Origin: Niallia sp. NCCP-28
Lineage (GTDB): Bacteria; Bacillota; Bacilli; Bacillales; Cytobacillaceae
Length of the DNA: 39,128 nt
NCBI RefSeq assembly: GCF_023168165.1
Contig: NZ_BQYJ01000019.1
Location: 1 to 39,128, forward strand
Direction of reading: 5' to 3'
How positions within the stretch are numbered: position 1 is the first letter of the stretch; each line of letters starts with the position of its first letter. Position numbers and translations under genes: made by a program. Positions 1-8,275 of the stretch are shown piece after piece. The notes under the pieces were generated by a model. It was given only the letters and a program-made list of their open reading frames with translations. It did not search any database and was not told the origin of the DNA.

Positions 1-2
1 AT

Positions 3-30
3 AAAGAACGGCTAAAATGCCGTTCTTTTA
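3..30 (+). terminator. Rho-independent terminator of a gene upstream of the window
   Basis: A perfect 10-bp stem (AAAGAACGGC / GCCGTTCTTT) with a 6-base loop is followed by a T-rich tract. It ends a transcript entering from the left; that gene is outside the window. Confidence 0.85.
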
Positions 31-115
31 TTTTTGCATTGTAGTTGATAATGGTCCATATCTATAAGAAATAGAAGGCGAAAATAAAAAAAGCTATTTT
101 TAAAAATAACTTTTT

Positions 116-144
116 TTGTAATGTGAGCATATTTATGATATAAT
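116..144 (+). promoter_or_regulatory. SigA-type promoter of yugI
   Basis: TTGTAA (116-121), a 17-base spacer and a perfect TATAAT (139-144) lie about 50 bases before the yugI start. The -35 matches 4 of 6 consensus bases, and A/T tracts lie upstream of it. Confidence 0.65.
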
Positions 145-194
145 TTTATAATGCATATAAAAGGTAAGTTAATATAAAAATTAGGAGTGTTACC

Positions 195-602
195 ATGTCA
201 GATAAAATTGAAGTTGGAAGCGTAATTACAGGAAAAGTAACGGGCATTCAGCCATATGGCGCGTTCGTATCATTAGATGAAAATACACAAGGTCTTGTTC
301 ATATTTCAGAAGTAACGCACGGCTTTGTTAAAGATATTAATGAGTTTTTAAAAGTAGGAGATGAAGTACAAGTAAAAGTACTTTCTATCGACGAAAATGC
401 AGGAAAGATTGGTTTATCTATCCGTGCAACAGAAGAAGCTCCAGTACAGCCTGAAGCTGAAAAAGCAAAAAAACCTCGTGCAAAACGCCAAGCAGCACCA
501 ATTAAAACAGAAACAGAAAGTGCACAAGGATTCAATACATTAAAAGATAAACTACAAGAGTGGATTGATCAGTCAAACCGCAACGATTTAATTAAAAAAT
601 AA
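195..602 (+). CDS. yugI: S1 RNA-binding domain protein, general stress protein 13 (YugI)
   Basis: A 135-residue cytosolic RNA-binding protein. Residues about 6-77 form one S1 (OB-fold) domain with the typical features: VGSVITGKVTGIQPYGAFV at the start, then GLVHISEV and a closing GKIGLSIRA. The tail is Lys/Ala/Glu rich and probably disordered, as in the B. subtilis general stress protein 13 family (about 130 residues). It probably associates with ribosomes or RNA; no enzymatic motif is present. The ATG follows a TAGGAG ribosome binding site at good spacing and a clear SigA-type promoter. The gene is monocistronic and followed by a structured terminator. The neighbours yuzA, yugJ and pgi match the B. 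subtilis yug region, which supports orthology. Confidence 0.92.
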   Translation: MSDKIEVGSVITGKVTGIQPYGAFVSLDENTQGLVHISEVTHGFVKDINEFLKVGDEVQVKVLSIDENAGKIGLSIRATEEAPVQPEAEKAKKPRAKRQAAPIKTETESAQGFNTLKDKLQEWIDQSNRNDLIKK

Positions 603-610
603 TTGAAATC

Positions 611-686
611 AAAGCTGATATAGAGGCATAGTGACCATATATATGGTCTTATTTTGGGAAACCATTCGCCTTTTATATCAGCTTTT
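611..686 (+). terminator. Branched terminator of yugI
   Basis: Outer arms AAAGCTGATATA (611-622) and TATATCAGCTTTT (674-686) pair and run into a T tract. The roughly 50-base loop holds its own hairpin (GACCATAT/ATATGGTC, 633-648), so the transcript can fold as a branched stem. The rest of the gap to yuzA holds only the hairpin at 846-894. Confidence 0.6.
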
Positions 687-845
687 TTATTTGATTTTAA
701 GTTACCTTTCTATTTTAATAATAATAAATAAAATTATTTGGCTTTTGGCTCAAATAAATCGGCTGACATAAACAGTTTTGTTATTTATTGTGGGAAGTTT
801 TAGCTAAAGAGTATTTTCTATTTTTAATACAAAAGAAAATATAGT

Positions 846-894
846 ACAAAAAACCGGTATAAAAAGTTTAGACTTTTTATACCGGTTTTTTTGT
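846..894. terminator. Bidirectional terminator between yugI and yuzA
   Basis: A stem of about 22 bp (arms ACAAAAAACCGGTATAAAAA and its complement) around a 4-base loop, with A/T tracts on both sides so it can work in both directions. It mainly ends the leftward yuzA transcript. Confidence 0.8.
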
Positions 895-936
895 AAATTC
901 TATTCATTAATATAGCCTAAAAAGAAATATATTCTT

Positions 937-1170
937 TTATCTTATTGATTTTGGTTCTGGTTCGCGGACTATTTCTTGGGATGGTTTAAATAATAATCCA
1001 AGGTTAATTAATCCAGCAATCCCAACTAATCCGTAAATAATTCTAGCAAGGGCAGATCCTTGTCCGCCAAAAATAAATGCTACAAGGTCAAATTGGAAGA
1101 ATCCAATTAATCCCCAATTTATTGCGCCAACGATAGTAAGTGCTAATGCAATTCTTTGGATTGCGCTCAT
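937..1170 (-). CDS. yuzA: DUF378 small membrane protein (YuzA)
   Basis: A 77-residue protein of the DUF378 family. Two hydrophobic segments are visible (about residues 5-28, IALALTIVGAINWGLIGFF, and 40-60) joined by a short loop with FGGQGS. The tail is charged (EIVREPEPKSIR). I place the start at the internal ATG at 1170 because AAAGGAGG lies 8 bases before it; the longer frame from 1197 would put that ribosome binding site inside the gene. The length then matches the B. subtilis homologue. The protein should sit in the cytoplasmic membrane; its function is unknown. The gene is monocistronic, read leftwards, with a strong terminator behind it. Confidence 0.88.
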   Translation of the reverse strand: MSAIQRIALALTIVGAINWGLIGFFQFDLVAFIFGGQGSALARIIYGLVGIAGLINLGLLFKPSQEIVREPEPKSIR

Positions 1171-1390
1171 AGTGCTTTCCTCCTTTGTTGGGTTCATTAA
1201 TAGGGTGGTTTAGAGTGCAAATAATTATACATGATAAAATAAATGCTAGTTTTTCTGGGGATAGAAACAAGATTTTTTGTGAAAATAAAATGGTCAAGCT
1301 AAAATTTTGCTTTTTAACTATTATTTGTTTCATAATAGGTACAGACATTTTTGCTATGTCTTAACTAGCTATTCTTTAGGAGGAAAAATA

Positions 1391-2554
1391 GTGGAGAATT
1401 TTGTTTTTTGGAATCCAACCAAACTTATTTTTGGAAAAGGCCAATTAGAGCAGTTGAAAAATCAAGTTGTTTCCTTTGGAAATAAAGCATTACTTGTATA
1501 CGGTGGAGGCAGCATCAAAAGAAATGGATTATATGATAAAGTTGTTGCAATCTTAAAAGAAAGCGGCAAAGAAGTTTTTGAACTAGCTGGTGTAGAGCCT
1601 AACCCCCGTTTATCAACTGTTCAGCGTGGAGTAGATATTTGCAAAACAGAAGGAATTGATTTCTTATTGGCAGTTGGCGGCGGCAGTGTTATTGATTGTA
1701 CGAAAGCAATAGCAGTTGGCGCAAAATATGATGGAAACCCATGGGATATTGTTACAAAAAAAGCAACTCCTACAAGTGCACTTCCCTTTGGAACGGTGTT
1801 GACTTTAGCGGCAACTGGTTCTGAAATGAATGCTGGGTCTGTTATCACCAATTGGGAAACACAAGAAAAATATGGTTGGGGAAGTCCGTTGACATTCCCG
1901 GTATTCTCTATTCTTGATCCAGAAAATACATATACAGTGCCGAAAGATCAAACGATTTACGGGATTGTTGATATGATGTCTCATGTATTTGAACATTATT
2001 TTCACTTAGAGGAGCATACTGAATATCAGGACTATATGTGTGAATCTTTGCTGAAAACAGTAATGGAATTTGGTCCTAAGCTAGTAAACGACTTAGAAAA
2101 TTATGAGTACCGTTCAACCATTCTTTATTGTGGAACAATGGCATTAAATGGCATGGTAAATATGGGCTACCAAGGAGATTGGGCAACACATAATATTGAA
2201 CATGCCGTTTCAGCTGTATATGATATTCCACATGGCGGAGGATTAGCTATTCTTTTCCCTAACTGGATGAAACATAATTTATCTGTGAAACCTGAGCGTT
2301 TTAAACAAATGGCTGTTCGCATTTTTGCTGTTGATCCAGATGGAAAAACAGATGAAGAAGTCGGGTTGGAAGGAATTGGTAAATTAAGAGAATTTTGGAA
2401 TAGCATAGGCGCCCCGTCTCGTTTAGCTGATTATGACATTGATGACAAAAAAATTGATTTGATGGTAGAAAAAGCAATGGCAAATGGAGAATTCGGCAGA
2501 TTCAAAGTGCTGAATGGACAGGATGTAAAAGCAATTTACGAAGCTTCTTTATAA
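1391..2554 (+). CDS. yugJ: Iron-containing alcohol dehydrogenase, butanol dehydrogenase type (YugJ)
   Basis: A 387-residue NAD(P)H-dependent group III alcohol dehydrogenase that interconverts aldehydes and primary alcohols in the cytosol. The N-terminal nucleotide-binding half has the [13 protein letters not shown] motif. The C-terminal metal half has [12 protein letters not shown] and the conserved stretch [19 protein letters not shown], which supply the Asp and three His that hold the metal. The frame extends upstream, but I choose the GTG at 1391: TAGGAGGA lies 6 bases before it and the protein then begins [18 protein letters not shown], as in YugJ/YugK. Only one of the two paralogues found in B. 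subtilis is present here. The spacing to pgi and the terminator at 2569-2640 suggest it is transcribed alone. Confidence 0.9.
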   Translation: MENFVFWNPTKLIFGKGQLEQLKNQVVSFGNKALLVYGGGSIKRNGLYDKVVAILKESGKEVFELAGVEPNPRLSTVQRGVDICKTEGIDFLLAVGGGSVIDCTKAIAVGAKYDGNPWDIVTKKATPTSALPFGTVLTLAATGSEMNAGSVITNWETQEKYGWGSPLTFPVFSILDPENTYTVPKDQTIYGIVDMMSHVFEHYFHLEEHTEYQDYMCESLLKTVMEFGPKLVNDLENYEYRSTILYCGTMALNGMVNMGYQGDWATHNIEHAVSAVYDIPHGGGLAILFPNWMKHNLSVKPERFKQMAVRIFAVDPDGKTDEEVGLEGIGKLREFWNSIGAPSRLADYDIDDKKIDLMVEKAMANGEFGRFKVLNGQDVKAIYEASL

Positions 2555-2568
2555 GAAATAGTTAGTTG

Positions 2569-2645
2569 GGCAAAAAGTTGGCTCTTTTGATAAATTGGAA
2601 CGATTGCATACTTATCAAAAGATGCTGATTTTTTGCCTTTTCTTT
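2569..2645 (+). terminator. Branched terminator of yugJ
   Basis: Outer arms GGCAAAAA (2569-2576) and TTTTTGCC (2630-2637) enclose a second perfect 10-bp pair, CTTTTGATAA (2584-2593) / TTATCAAAAG (2612-2621). T-rich sequence follows. The nested design resembles the yugI terminator. Confidence 0.55.
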
Positions 2646-2654
2646 TAAAAATAA

Positions 2655-2856
2655 GGCTGTTTTCTAAAAGATTGTTGTTTTCCGGATAGTTTCCATGAGT
2701 AAATCCATGGTTAAAACAGGCTGATTGGAGTGAAAGCTGTGAGACTCCGCAGACGATACGCCGAAGAGACTCCTCACCCGTCCTGCGGACAATAAACATC
2801 CTGGACTGGAAATCAATCTACGCCTTTAAAAGCAACAAAGTTTATGAAAACAGTCT
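2655..2856 (+). repeat. Dispersed MITE-like intergenic repeat, copy 1
   Basis: About 200 bases with imperfect terminal inverted repeats (GGCTGTTTTC at the left, GAAAACAGTC at the right). A second copy lies inverted at 20638-20824. The first 75 or so bases are nearly identical between the copies (for example CTAAAAGATTGTTGTT, GGATAGTTTCCAT, GATTGGAGTGAAA), as is the right end (CAACAAAGTTTA). The GC-richer core (GAGACTCC, CCGAAGAGACTCC) has diverged. It has no coding capacity and fills most of the yugJ-pgi gap. Confidence 0.75.
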
Positions 2857-2914
2857 AAAAAATGGCATAATAGAAAAAAGTCATATTGAATACGCTTACA
2901 ATTTAACATCTTTC

Positions 2915-2943
2915 TTGATAAGTTATCTTACATTAGTTAAAGT
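2915..2943 (+). promoter_or_regulatory. SigA-type promoter of pgi
   Basis: TTGATA (2915-2920), 17 bases, TAAAGT (2938-2943), about 40 bases before the pgi start and just right of the repeat element. Confidence 0.55.
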
Positions 2944-2981
2944 GAAATAGAAGAAAAAATAAAATAATTGGAGGATCATTT

Positions 2982-4334
2982 ATGACACACGTTCGTTTTG
3001 ATTACTCAAAGGCGCTTAGTTTCTTTGGAGAGCATGAAATTACATATTTAGAGGATGCTGTAAAAGTAGCTCATCATTCTCTGCACGAAAAAACAGGAGC
3101 AGGAAATGATTTCTTAGGATGGATCGATCTTCCTGTTGAATACGATAAAGAAGAATTTTCTCGTATCCAAAAGTCAGCTCAAAAAATTCAAAATGATTCA
3201 GAAGTATTGCTTGTAATTGGAATCGGCGGTTCTTATTTAGGAGCCCGTGCAGCAATCGAAATGTTAAACCACAGTTTCTACAATGCATTATCAAGTGATA
3301 AAAGAAAAACACCTCAAGTCATCTTTATTGGGAAAGATATCAGCTCTACTTATATGAGTGATGTTATTGATTTCTTAGGAGATAAAGATTTCTCTATTAA
3401 TGTTATTTCTAAATCAGGTACTACGACTGAACCTGCAATCGCTTTCCGTGTGTTCCGCAAATTACTGGAACAAAAATATGGGGCAGAAGAAGCAAAAGGA
3501 AGAATTTATGCAACAACAGATAAAGCAAGAGGAGCGCTAAAAACATTAGCGACAGAAGAAGGTTTTGAAACGTTTGTTATTCCTGATGATGTTGGAGGCC
3601 GCTACTCTGTTTTAACAGCTGTTGGATTATTGCCAATTGCTGTTAGTGGAGCAGATATTGATGCGATGATGAAAGGTGCAGCAGCTGCTCGCGTAGACTT
3701 CGGTTCATCTGAATTAAAGGAAAATATTGCTTACCAATATGCAGCAGTACGAAATGTGCTTTACAATAAAGGAAAAACAATTGAAATGCTGATTAACTAT
3801 GAGCCAGGTTTACAATACTTCTCTGAATGGTGGAAACAATTGTTTGGCGAAAGTGAAGGAAAAGACCAAAAAGGAATTTATCCTTCATCAGCTAACTTCT
3901 CAACAGATTTACATTCACTAGGTCAATATGTACAAGAAGGGCGCCGTGATCTATTCGAAACAATTGTAAAAGTTGAAAAGCCTCGCCATGAAATTATTAT
4001 TGAGGCAGAAGAAAGTGATTTAGACGGCTTAAATTATTTAGCAGGAAAATCAGTTGATTTTGTTAACAATAAAGCATTCCAAGGTACTTTATTGGCGCAT
4101 ACAGATGGCGGAGTTCCAAACTTAGTTGTAACTATTCCAGAAATGGACGAGTATACATTTGGCTATCTTGTATATTTCTTTGAAAAAGCATGTGCTATCA
4201 GTGGTTATTTGCTAGGAGTAAATCCATTTGATCAGCCAGGAGTAGAAGCATACAAAGTAAATATGTTTGCGCTTTTAGGAAAACCAGGTTTTGAAGAGAA
4301 AAAGGCAGAGCTTGAAAAACGTTTAAATGACTAA
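2982..4334 (+). CDS. pgi: Glucose-6-phosphate isomerase
   Basis: A 450-residue cytosolic enzyme interconverting glucose 6-phosphate and fructose 6-phosphate at the head of glycolysis. Both family signatures are present: [18 protein letters not shown] (about residues 205-222) and [18 protein letters not shown] near the C terminus. The sugar-phosphate loop [11 protein letters not shown] and the [14 protein letters not shown] motif are also clear. Length and motifs match the short firmicute type (about 450 residues). The ATG follows TTGGAGGA. It has its own promoter and a very strong terminator, so it is probably monocistronic. Confidence 0.98.
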   Translation: MTHVRFDYSKALSFFGEHEITYLEDAVKVAHHSLHEKTGAGNDFLGWIDLPVEYDKEEFSRIQKSAQKIQNDSEVLLVIGIGGSYLGARAAIEMLNHSFYNALSSDKRKTPQVIFIGKDISSTYMSDVIDFLGDKDFSINVISKSGTTTEPAIAFRVFRKLLEQKYGAEEAKGRIYATTDKARGALKTLATEEGFETFVIPDDVGGRYSVLTAVGLLPIAVSGADIDAMMKGAAAARVDFGSSELKENIAYQYAAVRNVLYNKGKTIEMLINYEPGLQYFSEWWKQLFGESEGKDQKGIYPSSANFSTDLHSLGQYVQEGRRDLFETIVKVEKPRHEIIIEAEESDLDGLNYLAGKSVDFVNNKAFQGTLLAHTDGGVPNLVVTIPEMDEYTFGYLVYFFEKACAISGYLLGVNPFDQPGVEAYKVNMFALLGKPGFEEKKAELEKRLND

Positions 4335-4336
4335 TA

Positions 4337-4391
4337 AATAATGCAAAAAACCCTGAAAAGCAATTTGCTTTTCAGGGTTTTTGCATTATTT
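4337..4391. terminator. Strong terminator of pgi
   Basis: A near-perfect inverted repeat with arms of about 27 bases. The core CCCTGAAAAGCAA / TTGCTTTTCAGGG is flanked by A and T tracts. Confidence 0.92.
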
Positions 4392-4467
4392 AAAGCTAGA
4401 TTAATGTTTAAAGGCGAAATAATAGGCTAAATAAAGCATAAAAGATAGAATGGAAGGAGAAATTAGT

Positions 4468-4797
4468 ATGTTGGATGAAAAAGAACAACAGCTAGTCCGC
4501 TCCCTGCAAGAATGTATGATTGCTTGCAATCATTGTCTTAATGAGTGCTTAGCAGAAACCCATGTAGAAATGATGTTGGACTGCATTCGTTTAGATAGGG
4601 AGTGTGCAGAATTCTGTTCTTACCTAGAACAAGCAGTAATCAGAAAATCACCATTTGTACATGCACTGACTAGTTTATGCATATCTATTTGTGAAGCATG
4701 TGCAAAAGAATGTCAAAAGCATGAGCATAGACATTGCCAATATTGCGCAGAGATTTGTACACAATGTCTAGCTGTTTGCAAAAATTATCTTCAATAA
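4468..4797 (+). CDS. yhjQ: Cys-rich four-helix-bundle copper-storage protein (Csp3/DUF326 type)
   Basis: A 109-residue protein with 16 cysteines, mostly in the helical CxxxC / CxxC spacing of the DUF326 family: CMIACNHCLNEC, CIRLDRECAEFC, CISICEACAKEC and CQYCAEICTQCLAVC. In this family (B. subtilis YhjQ, also called Csp3) the cysteines line the core of a four-helix bundle and bind many Cu(I) ions in the cytosol, protecting against copper. There is no signal peptide, which fits the cytosolic Csp3 class. The frame opens at 4450, but the ATG at 4468 follows AAGGAGA at good spacing. I see no copper efflux gene or CsoR site next to it. The gene ends in a strong hairpin that is part of a repeat element. 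Confidence 0.85.
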   Translation: MLDEKEQQLVRSLQECMIACNHCLNECLAETHVEMMLDCIRLDRECAEFCSYLEQAVIRKSPFVHALTSLCISICEACAKECQKHEHRHCQYCAEICTQCLAVCKNYLQ

Positions 4798-4806
4798 TAA
4801 GAATGA

Positions 4807-4914
4807 GATGGGGCTGTACTCAAAAGTCATTAAAAAATGACCTTTGAGTACAGCCCATCTTTTTAGTACTATTAAATTTGCCTGTTTTTATTTTAGGACG
4901 TATTAGACAGCCTC
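4807..4914 (+). repeat. Short terminal-inverted-repeat element carrying the yhjQ terminator
   Basis: A hairpin of about 24 bp (4807-4831 / 4836-4859, one bulge and one mismatch) followed by TTTTT serves as terminator. GGGGCTGT at 4810 and GACAGCCTC at 4906-4914 form terminal inverted repeats. The right end (4881-4913) is nearly identical to 14067-14099 in the 300-bp element after ade, so this looks like a shortened copy of the same family. The remaining bases to 4989 show nothing definite. Confidence 0.65.
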
Positions 4915-4989
4915 CTATTGAATATTAACGGGATTTTGCCCCTCATCTAAGGAAGTATAAGAGAAAACCTTACTGGTTGAAGTTTTGCT

Positions 4990-5988
4990 TTAAGAAGTAA
5001 TAAAAATCAATTCGTCTCCTTTTTCTAATAAAAACGAAGAAGAAGGATCAAAATAAGTTTTTTCTCCTCTTTTTATGCCAATAAGCAGCTTGCCTTCTTG
5101 TAAAGTATGGGCGCTTAACGCTGCAAAATTACGATTTGATTGCCAGGCATTTTCTTCGCTTAATGGAATGATTTTTAATTTTTTTTCTTTTAGCTGATTA
5201 AGCAGGTCTAAAAAAGCAACCATTGTATCTTTAGAATTTAAACTGCTATTCATTACAAAACTAGTCAAATTATTAGACTGAATAATTTCATCTGCTCCTG
5301 CTCTTTCCGCATTGGCTACCTGTTCAACAGTCAATATTTCCACAATGCAAGTAACTGCAGGATTAAGCCCTTTGACGGCAAGCAGTGTTAAAATCGAGCT
5401 CATATCTGCTTGAAGTTCATCTTTATTCTGATCTGCAGTTATAATCACTTTTTCTGCTAAAACAATATTTGCCATAAGAAGAGTACTATCGATATTAGGA
5501 TTCCCTTGAATAAAATGAATCGAGTCAGGCAAAGGGTTTTTCGCCAGAGAGGCATCGATAAGGGTAATCGATGGCTTTTTATTGTCGTTTATCTGTGAAT
5601 AGATCAGGGATCTTGATCGTTCATTCCAGCCAATAATGATAAGATGATTTTTTCCTTTATACATGGCTTTCCCTTCTATAAAAGTATTTTGTTTAGTTAC
5701 GGCCGCGGTTGCCAAAGTGACAAAATAAGTAGAAATAAATCCTACTCCTGTAAATATAAGTGCAATTCCTGTTAAGCGGCCTAATATGGTACTAGGAACA
5801 TAATCTCCATATCCAATAGTAGATGTAGTAATAATTGCCCACCAAACACCATCAAAAAATGTTGGGAAATTTTGAGGTTCTATCCATGTAATAGCTGTCC
5901 CAAAAGCAACAATAATAATAATGGAAATAGCTAAAATTCGTAAAGTGATTGGCAAACGCAAAAATGTAGCTAAAATATTGTTAGGCAA
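4990..5988 (-). CDS. yugO: Potassium channel with TrkA-N/RCK domain (YugO type)
   Basis: About 332 residues. One hydrophobic segment (RILAISIIIIVAFGTAITWI) is followed by a pore helix with the K+ selectivity filter TTSTIGYGDYVP and a second membrane helix (ALIFTGVGFISTYFVTLA). This is the two-TM channel layout. The cytosolic part is an RCK/TrkA-N Rossmann domain starting HLIIIGWNERS, plus a C-terminal ligand-binding region. B. subtilis YugO (about 328 residues) releases K+ and is linked to biofilm electrical signalling. The frame runs upstream to a TTG at 6039, but I prefer the TTG at 5988, preceded by GAGGTG at 6 bases. No partner gene is seen; the next gene upstream is divergent ribA. Confidence 0.88.
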   Translation of the reverse strand: MPNNILATFLRLPITLRILAISIIIIVAFGTAITWIEPQNFPTFFDGVWWAIITTSTIGYGDYVPSTILGRLTGIALIFTGVGFISTYFVTLATAAVTKQNTFIEGKAMYKGKNHLIIIGWNERSRSLIYSQINDNKKPSITLIDASLAKNPLPDSIHFIQGNPNIDSTLLMANIVLAEKVIITADQNKDELQADMSSILTLLAVKGLNPAVTCIVEILTVEQVANAERAGADEIIQSNNLTSFVMNSSLNSKDTMVAFLDLLNQLKEKKLKIIPLSEENAWQSNRNFAALSAHTLQEGKLLIGIKRGEKTYFDPSSSFLLEKGDELIFITS

Positions 5989-6246
5989 TACCTTCACCTC
6001 AAAACGTTTCAGTAGTATTCTATTCTGTATTATGTTCAAAATCCATTAGTTTCAGACTGCAAAGTAATTTGAATAGTACAGTACAATACCCATAAATTTT
6101 GCGGAATATTCACGATAAAAGGACAAGCATTATGGAACAATAGAATTCAGCGTAGTAAAGAGAAACTATCCCTTTAAAGTATGGCTCTATTCATGAAACG
6201 GAAAGGGTTATTTTCCTATAGTAAAAGTCATACTAAAAAATCGAGT

Positions 6247-6286
6247 TTGTATATTTTAAAAGATTCCTATATGATAATAATTATCA
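6247..6286 (+). promoter_or_regulatory. Upstream promoter of ribA with a perfect Fur-type box
   Basis: TGATAAT-A-ATTATCA at 6272-6286 is an exact match to the 7-1-7 consensus of Bacillus Fur boxes. It overlaps the -10 of a possible promoter: TTGTAT (6247-6252), 17 bases, TATGAT (6270-6275). Repression by Fur-iron would block this promoter. The Fur assignment rests on consensus; PerR and Zur boxes share the core but differ in their outer bases. Confidence 0.6.
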
Positions 6287-6306
6287 GTAATTTTTATTTT
6301 AGTTAC

Positions 6307-6355
6307 TTGACGCTAATTTGTTATCAATATATACTTACTTACATATAGTAAGTAA
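6307..6355 (+). promoter_or_regulatory. Main ribA promoter with HxlR/YodB-like operator
   Basis: TTGACG (6307-6312), 17 bases, TATACT (6330-6335) is a good SigA promoter. A perfect palindrome, TTACTTAC-ATATA-GTAAGTAA (6335-6355), starts on the last base of the -10 and covers the start point. It contains TACT-N7-AGTA, the box described for YodB, a thiol-based HxlR/DUF24 repressor. The same arrangement occurs before the nitroreductase gene (16262-16310). The remaining bases of the yugO-ribA gap hold no other clear signal, and no FMN riboswitch blocks are seen. Confidence 0.7.
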
Positions 6356-6435
6356 TAAGAGTTTTATTCGTTTATTCTTTCTGTTTTACACATGAAAAGA
6401 AATAACATGGCCTATAGGGAAAAGGAGATTATGGA

Positions 6436-7176
6436 ATGGAAAAAGAAGTGATAAATCTTCTTCAAAATAAAATGGAGATTCTTCTATTTAATGATACAAA
6501 TAATTTATGTCTGGTTGGACCAGTGAACCTTCCTGTTCAACTTGGAAAAGATACAGTTACCTTTCAATGGTATACATGGCTTCCTATTAAAAAAAATCAA
6601 TCAAAAGAAGAATTATTAGAAATGCTTCCTTCTTTGCACTTAGCAGAATATCAGCAATCATCTGTCCTTGTATATGGAGATTTTAAAAATGCGGAGGATG
6701 CATTAATTCGTATGCACAGCATCTGCCATACAGGCGATATATTTGGCAGCAAACGATGCGACTGTGGTTTTCAGCTGAGAGAATCTATGAAGATGATTGT
6801 AGAAAATGGCAGCGGAGCACTATTTTATATTGCAAATCATGAAGGAAGGGGCATTGGATTATTTACGAAATCTTTGGCTTATCTTCTTCAACAGGAGGGC
6901 TTTGATACAGTAGAAGCAAATAATGCGTTAGATTTTCCAGATGATATGCGCAACTACGAAGAGCCAATTAAGGTCCTTCAGTTTTTGCGCCAAAAGCAAG
7001 TAAAATTAATTACCAATAATCCGAAGAAGCTGGCAGCATTAAAATCAATCGGGCTGACAGCAGAAGAAAATGTTCCAATTTGGGGAGATATCTCAGAGTA
7101 TAATGAAAACTATTTGAAAACAAAAGTGCTTAAATCGGGCCATATTCCGGCCAATGAAAAAATGGTAACAACATAA
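6436..7176 (+). CDS. ribA: GTP cyclohydrolase II (stand-alone RibA)
   Basis: 246 residues. It converts GTP to 2,5-diamino-6-ribosylamino-pyrimidinone phosphate, formate and pyrophosphate, the first step of riboflavin synthesis. The zinc site is intact (HSIC, then CDC in GSKRCDCGFQL). HEGRGIGL, the catalytic Tyr region LAYLLQQEG, DTVEAN, the Arg of DDMRNY and TNNPKK are also present. The loop usually written RQEGR reads NHEGR, a small departure. The N-terminal 80 residues are not a DHBP synthase (RibB) domain, unlike the fused RibBA of most bacilli. The ATG follows AAGGAG. ribD lies 13 bases downstream in the same operon. The gene is probably an extra copy beside a complete rib operon elsewhere (inference). 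Confidence 0.9.
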   Translation: MEKEVINLLQNKMEILLFNDTNNLCLVGPVNLPVQLGKDTVTFQWYTWLPIKKNQSKEELLEMLPSLHLAEYQQSSVLVYGDFKNAEDALIRMHSICHTGDIFGSKRCDCGFQLRESMKMIVENGSGALFYIANHEGRGIGLFTKSLAYLLQQEGFDTVEANNALDFPDDMRNYEEPIKVLQFLRQKQVKLITNNPKKLAALKSIGLTAEENVPIWGDISEYNENYLKTKVLKSGHIPANEKMVTT

Positions 7177-7189
7177 GGGAGAAAAAAGG

Positions 7190-8269
7190 ATGAAAACAGA
7201 TCAAGATTTTATGAGAATGGCATTAGATCTTGCAGCTACGGCAAAAGGAAAAACAAATCCGAATCCTGTTGTTGGGGCAATTCTTGTGAAAGACGGGATG
7301 ATTGTCGGGTCAGGCATTCACCGTAAAGCAGGGGAACCCCATGCAGAAGTTCATGCCTTTCATATGGCAGGAGAGCATGCTTTAGGAGCCACTCTTTATG
7401 TAACCCTTGAACCATGTTCACACTTTGGCAAAACTCCTCCTTGCGCCAATCTTGTTAAAGATTCTGGTGTGAAAAGAGTAGTTGTGGCAACTGAAGATCC
7501 AAACCCTTCTGTAGGAGGAAAAGGAATCAATCTTATTAAAAATGCAGGAATTGAAGTAGAAGTAGGCGTTTTGAAAGAAGAAGCATTAAAGCTAAATGAG
7601 CGATTCATTCACAATATGATTTATGAAATGCCATTTGTCATTTCCAAAGTCGCCATGACTTTAGATGGGAAAATTGCTGCATATACTGGCCATAGCAAGT
7701 GGATTACAGGAGAAGAGGCAAGACGTGAAGTTCATGAGCTCCGCAATAAAGTAGATGGCATTCTTGTAGGAGTGGGGACGGTGCTGGCAGATAATCCACA
7801 ACTTACAACAAGACTTGAGGTTCAAGGGAAAAATCCTATACGAATTATTATGGATTCTAATTTGCGGATACCACTAGATGCTCATGTAGCAGACTGTACA
7901 GAAGCTGCTACAATTATTGTGACAACAAAGGAACGAAACGATGAAAAGGCGAAGCTGTTAATGAAAAAAGGAGTAAAAATCTTAACAGTACCTAGTATGA
8001 ATGGCAAGGTAGCTTTAAAGATGTTGTATAAAGAGGGGATTACGGATATTTTATTAGAGGGCGGAAGCGAAATTAATGCGAGTTTTATGCGAGAAAAGCT
8101 TATTCAAAAATACCTTGTTTATGTTGCCCCGAAAATTTTAGGCGGTAAATCCTCGTATACGCCATATAGAGGAGAAGATGTAGAAACGATTAACGAGGCG
8201 GTTCAGCTTCGGTATGCTGATGTGGAGAAAGTTGGAGAAGATTTAAAGATAACGGCTTATCCGCTTTAA
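7190..8269 (+). CDS. ribD: Bifunctional pyrimidine deaminase/reductase RibD
   Basis: 359 residues, the usual RibD length. The N-terminal deaminase domain carries the zinc motifs HAEVHAF and PCSHFGKTPPCANLV. The C-terminal reductase domain begins about residue 148 with VAMTLDGKIAAYTGHSKWIT and has the NADPH-region motif GVGTVLADNPQLTTR and LLEGGSEINASF. Together they carry out the second and third riboflavin steps, giving 5-amino-6-ribitylamino-uracil 5'-phosphate. The ATG follows AAGGGAG and is 13 bases from ribA, so the pair is co-transcribed. No ribE or ribH follows; instead come an oxygenase and a HAD phosphatase. Confidence 0.95.
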   Translation: MKTDQDFMRMALDLAATAKGKTNPNPVVGAILVKDGMIVGSGIHRKAGEPHAEVHAFHMAGEHALGATLYVTLEPCSHFGKTPPCANLVKDSGVKRVVVATEDPNPSVGGKGINLIKNAGIEVEVGVLKEEALKLNERFIHNMIYEMPFVISKVAMTLDGKIAAYTGHSKWITGEEARREVHELRNKVDGILVGVGTVLADNPQLTTRLEVQGKNPIRIIMDSNLRIPLDAHVADCTEAATIIVTTKERNDEKAKLLMKKGVKILTVPSMNGKVALKMLYKEGITDILLEGGSEINASFMREKLIQKYLVYVAPKILGGKSSYTPYRGEDVETINEAVQLRYADVEKVGEDLKITAYPL

Positions 8270-8275
8270 TATAGG

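Noticed and set aside
1088-1348. 86-codon leftward frame overlapping yuzA and the yugJ leader
   Set aside because: It overlaps the well supported yuzA in another frame and has no family features.
6356-6435. FMN riboswitch before ribA
   Set aside because: None of the conserved RFN blocks is present; the leader after the operator is short and AT-rich.
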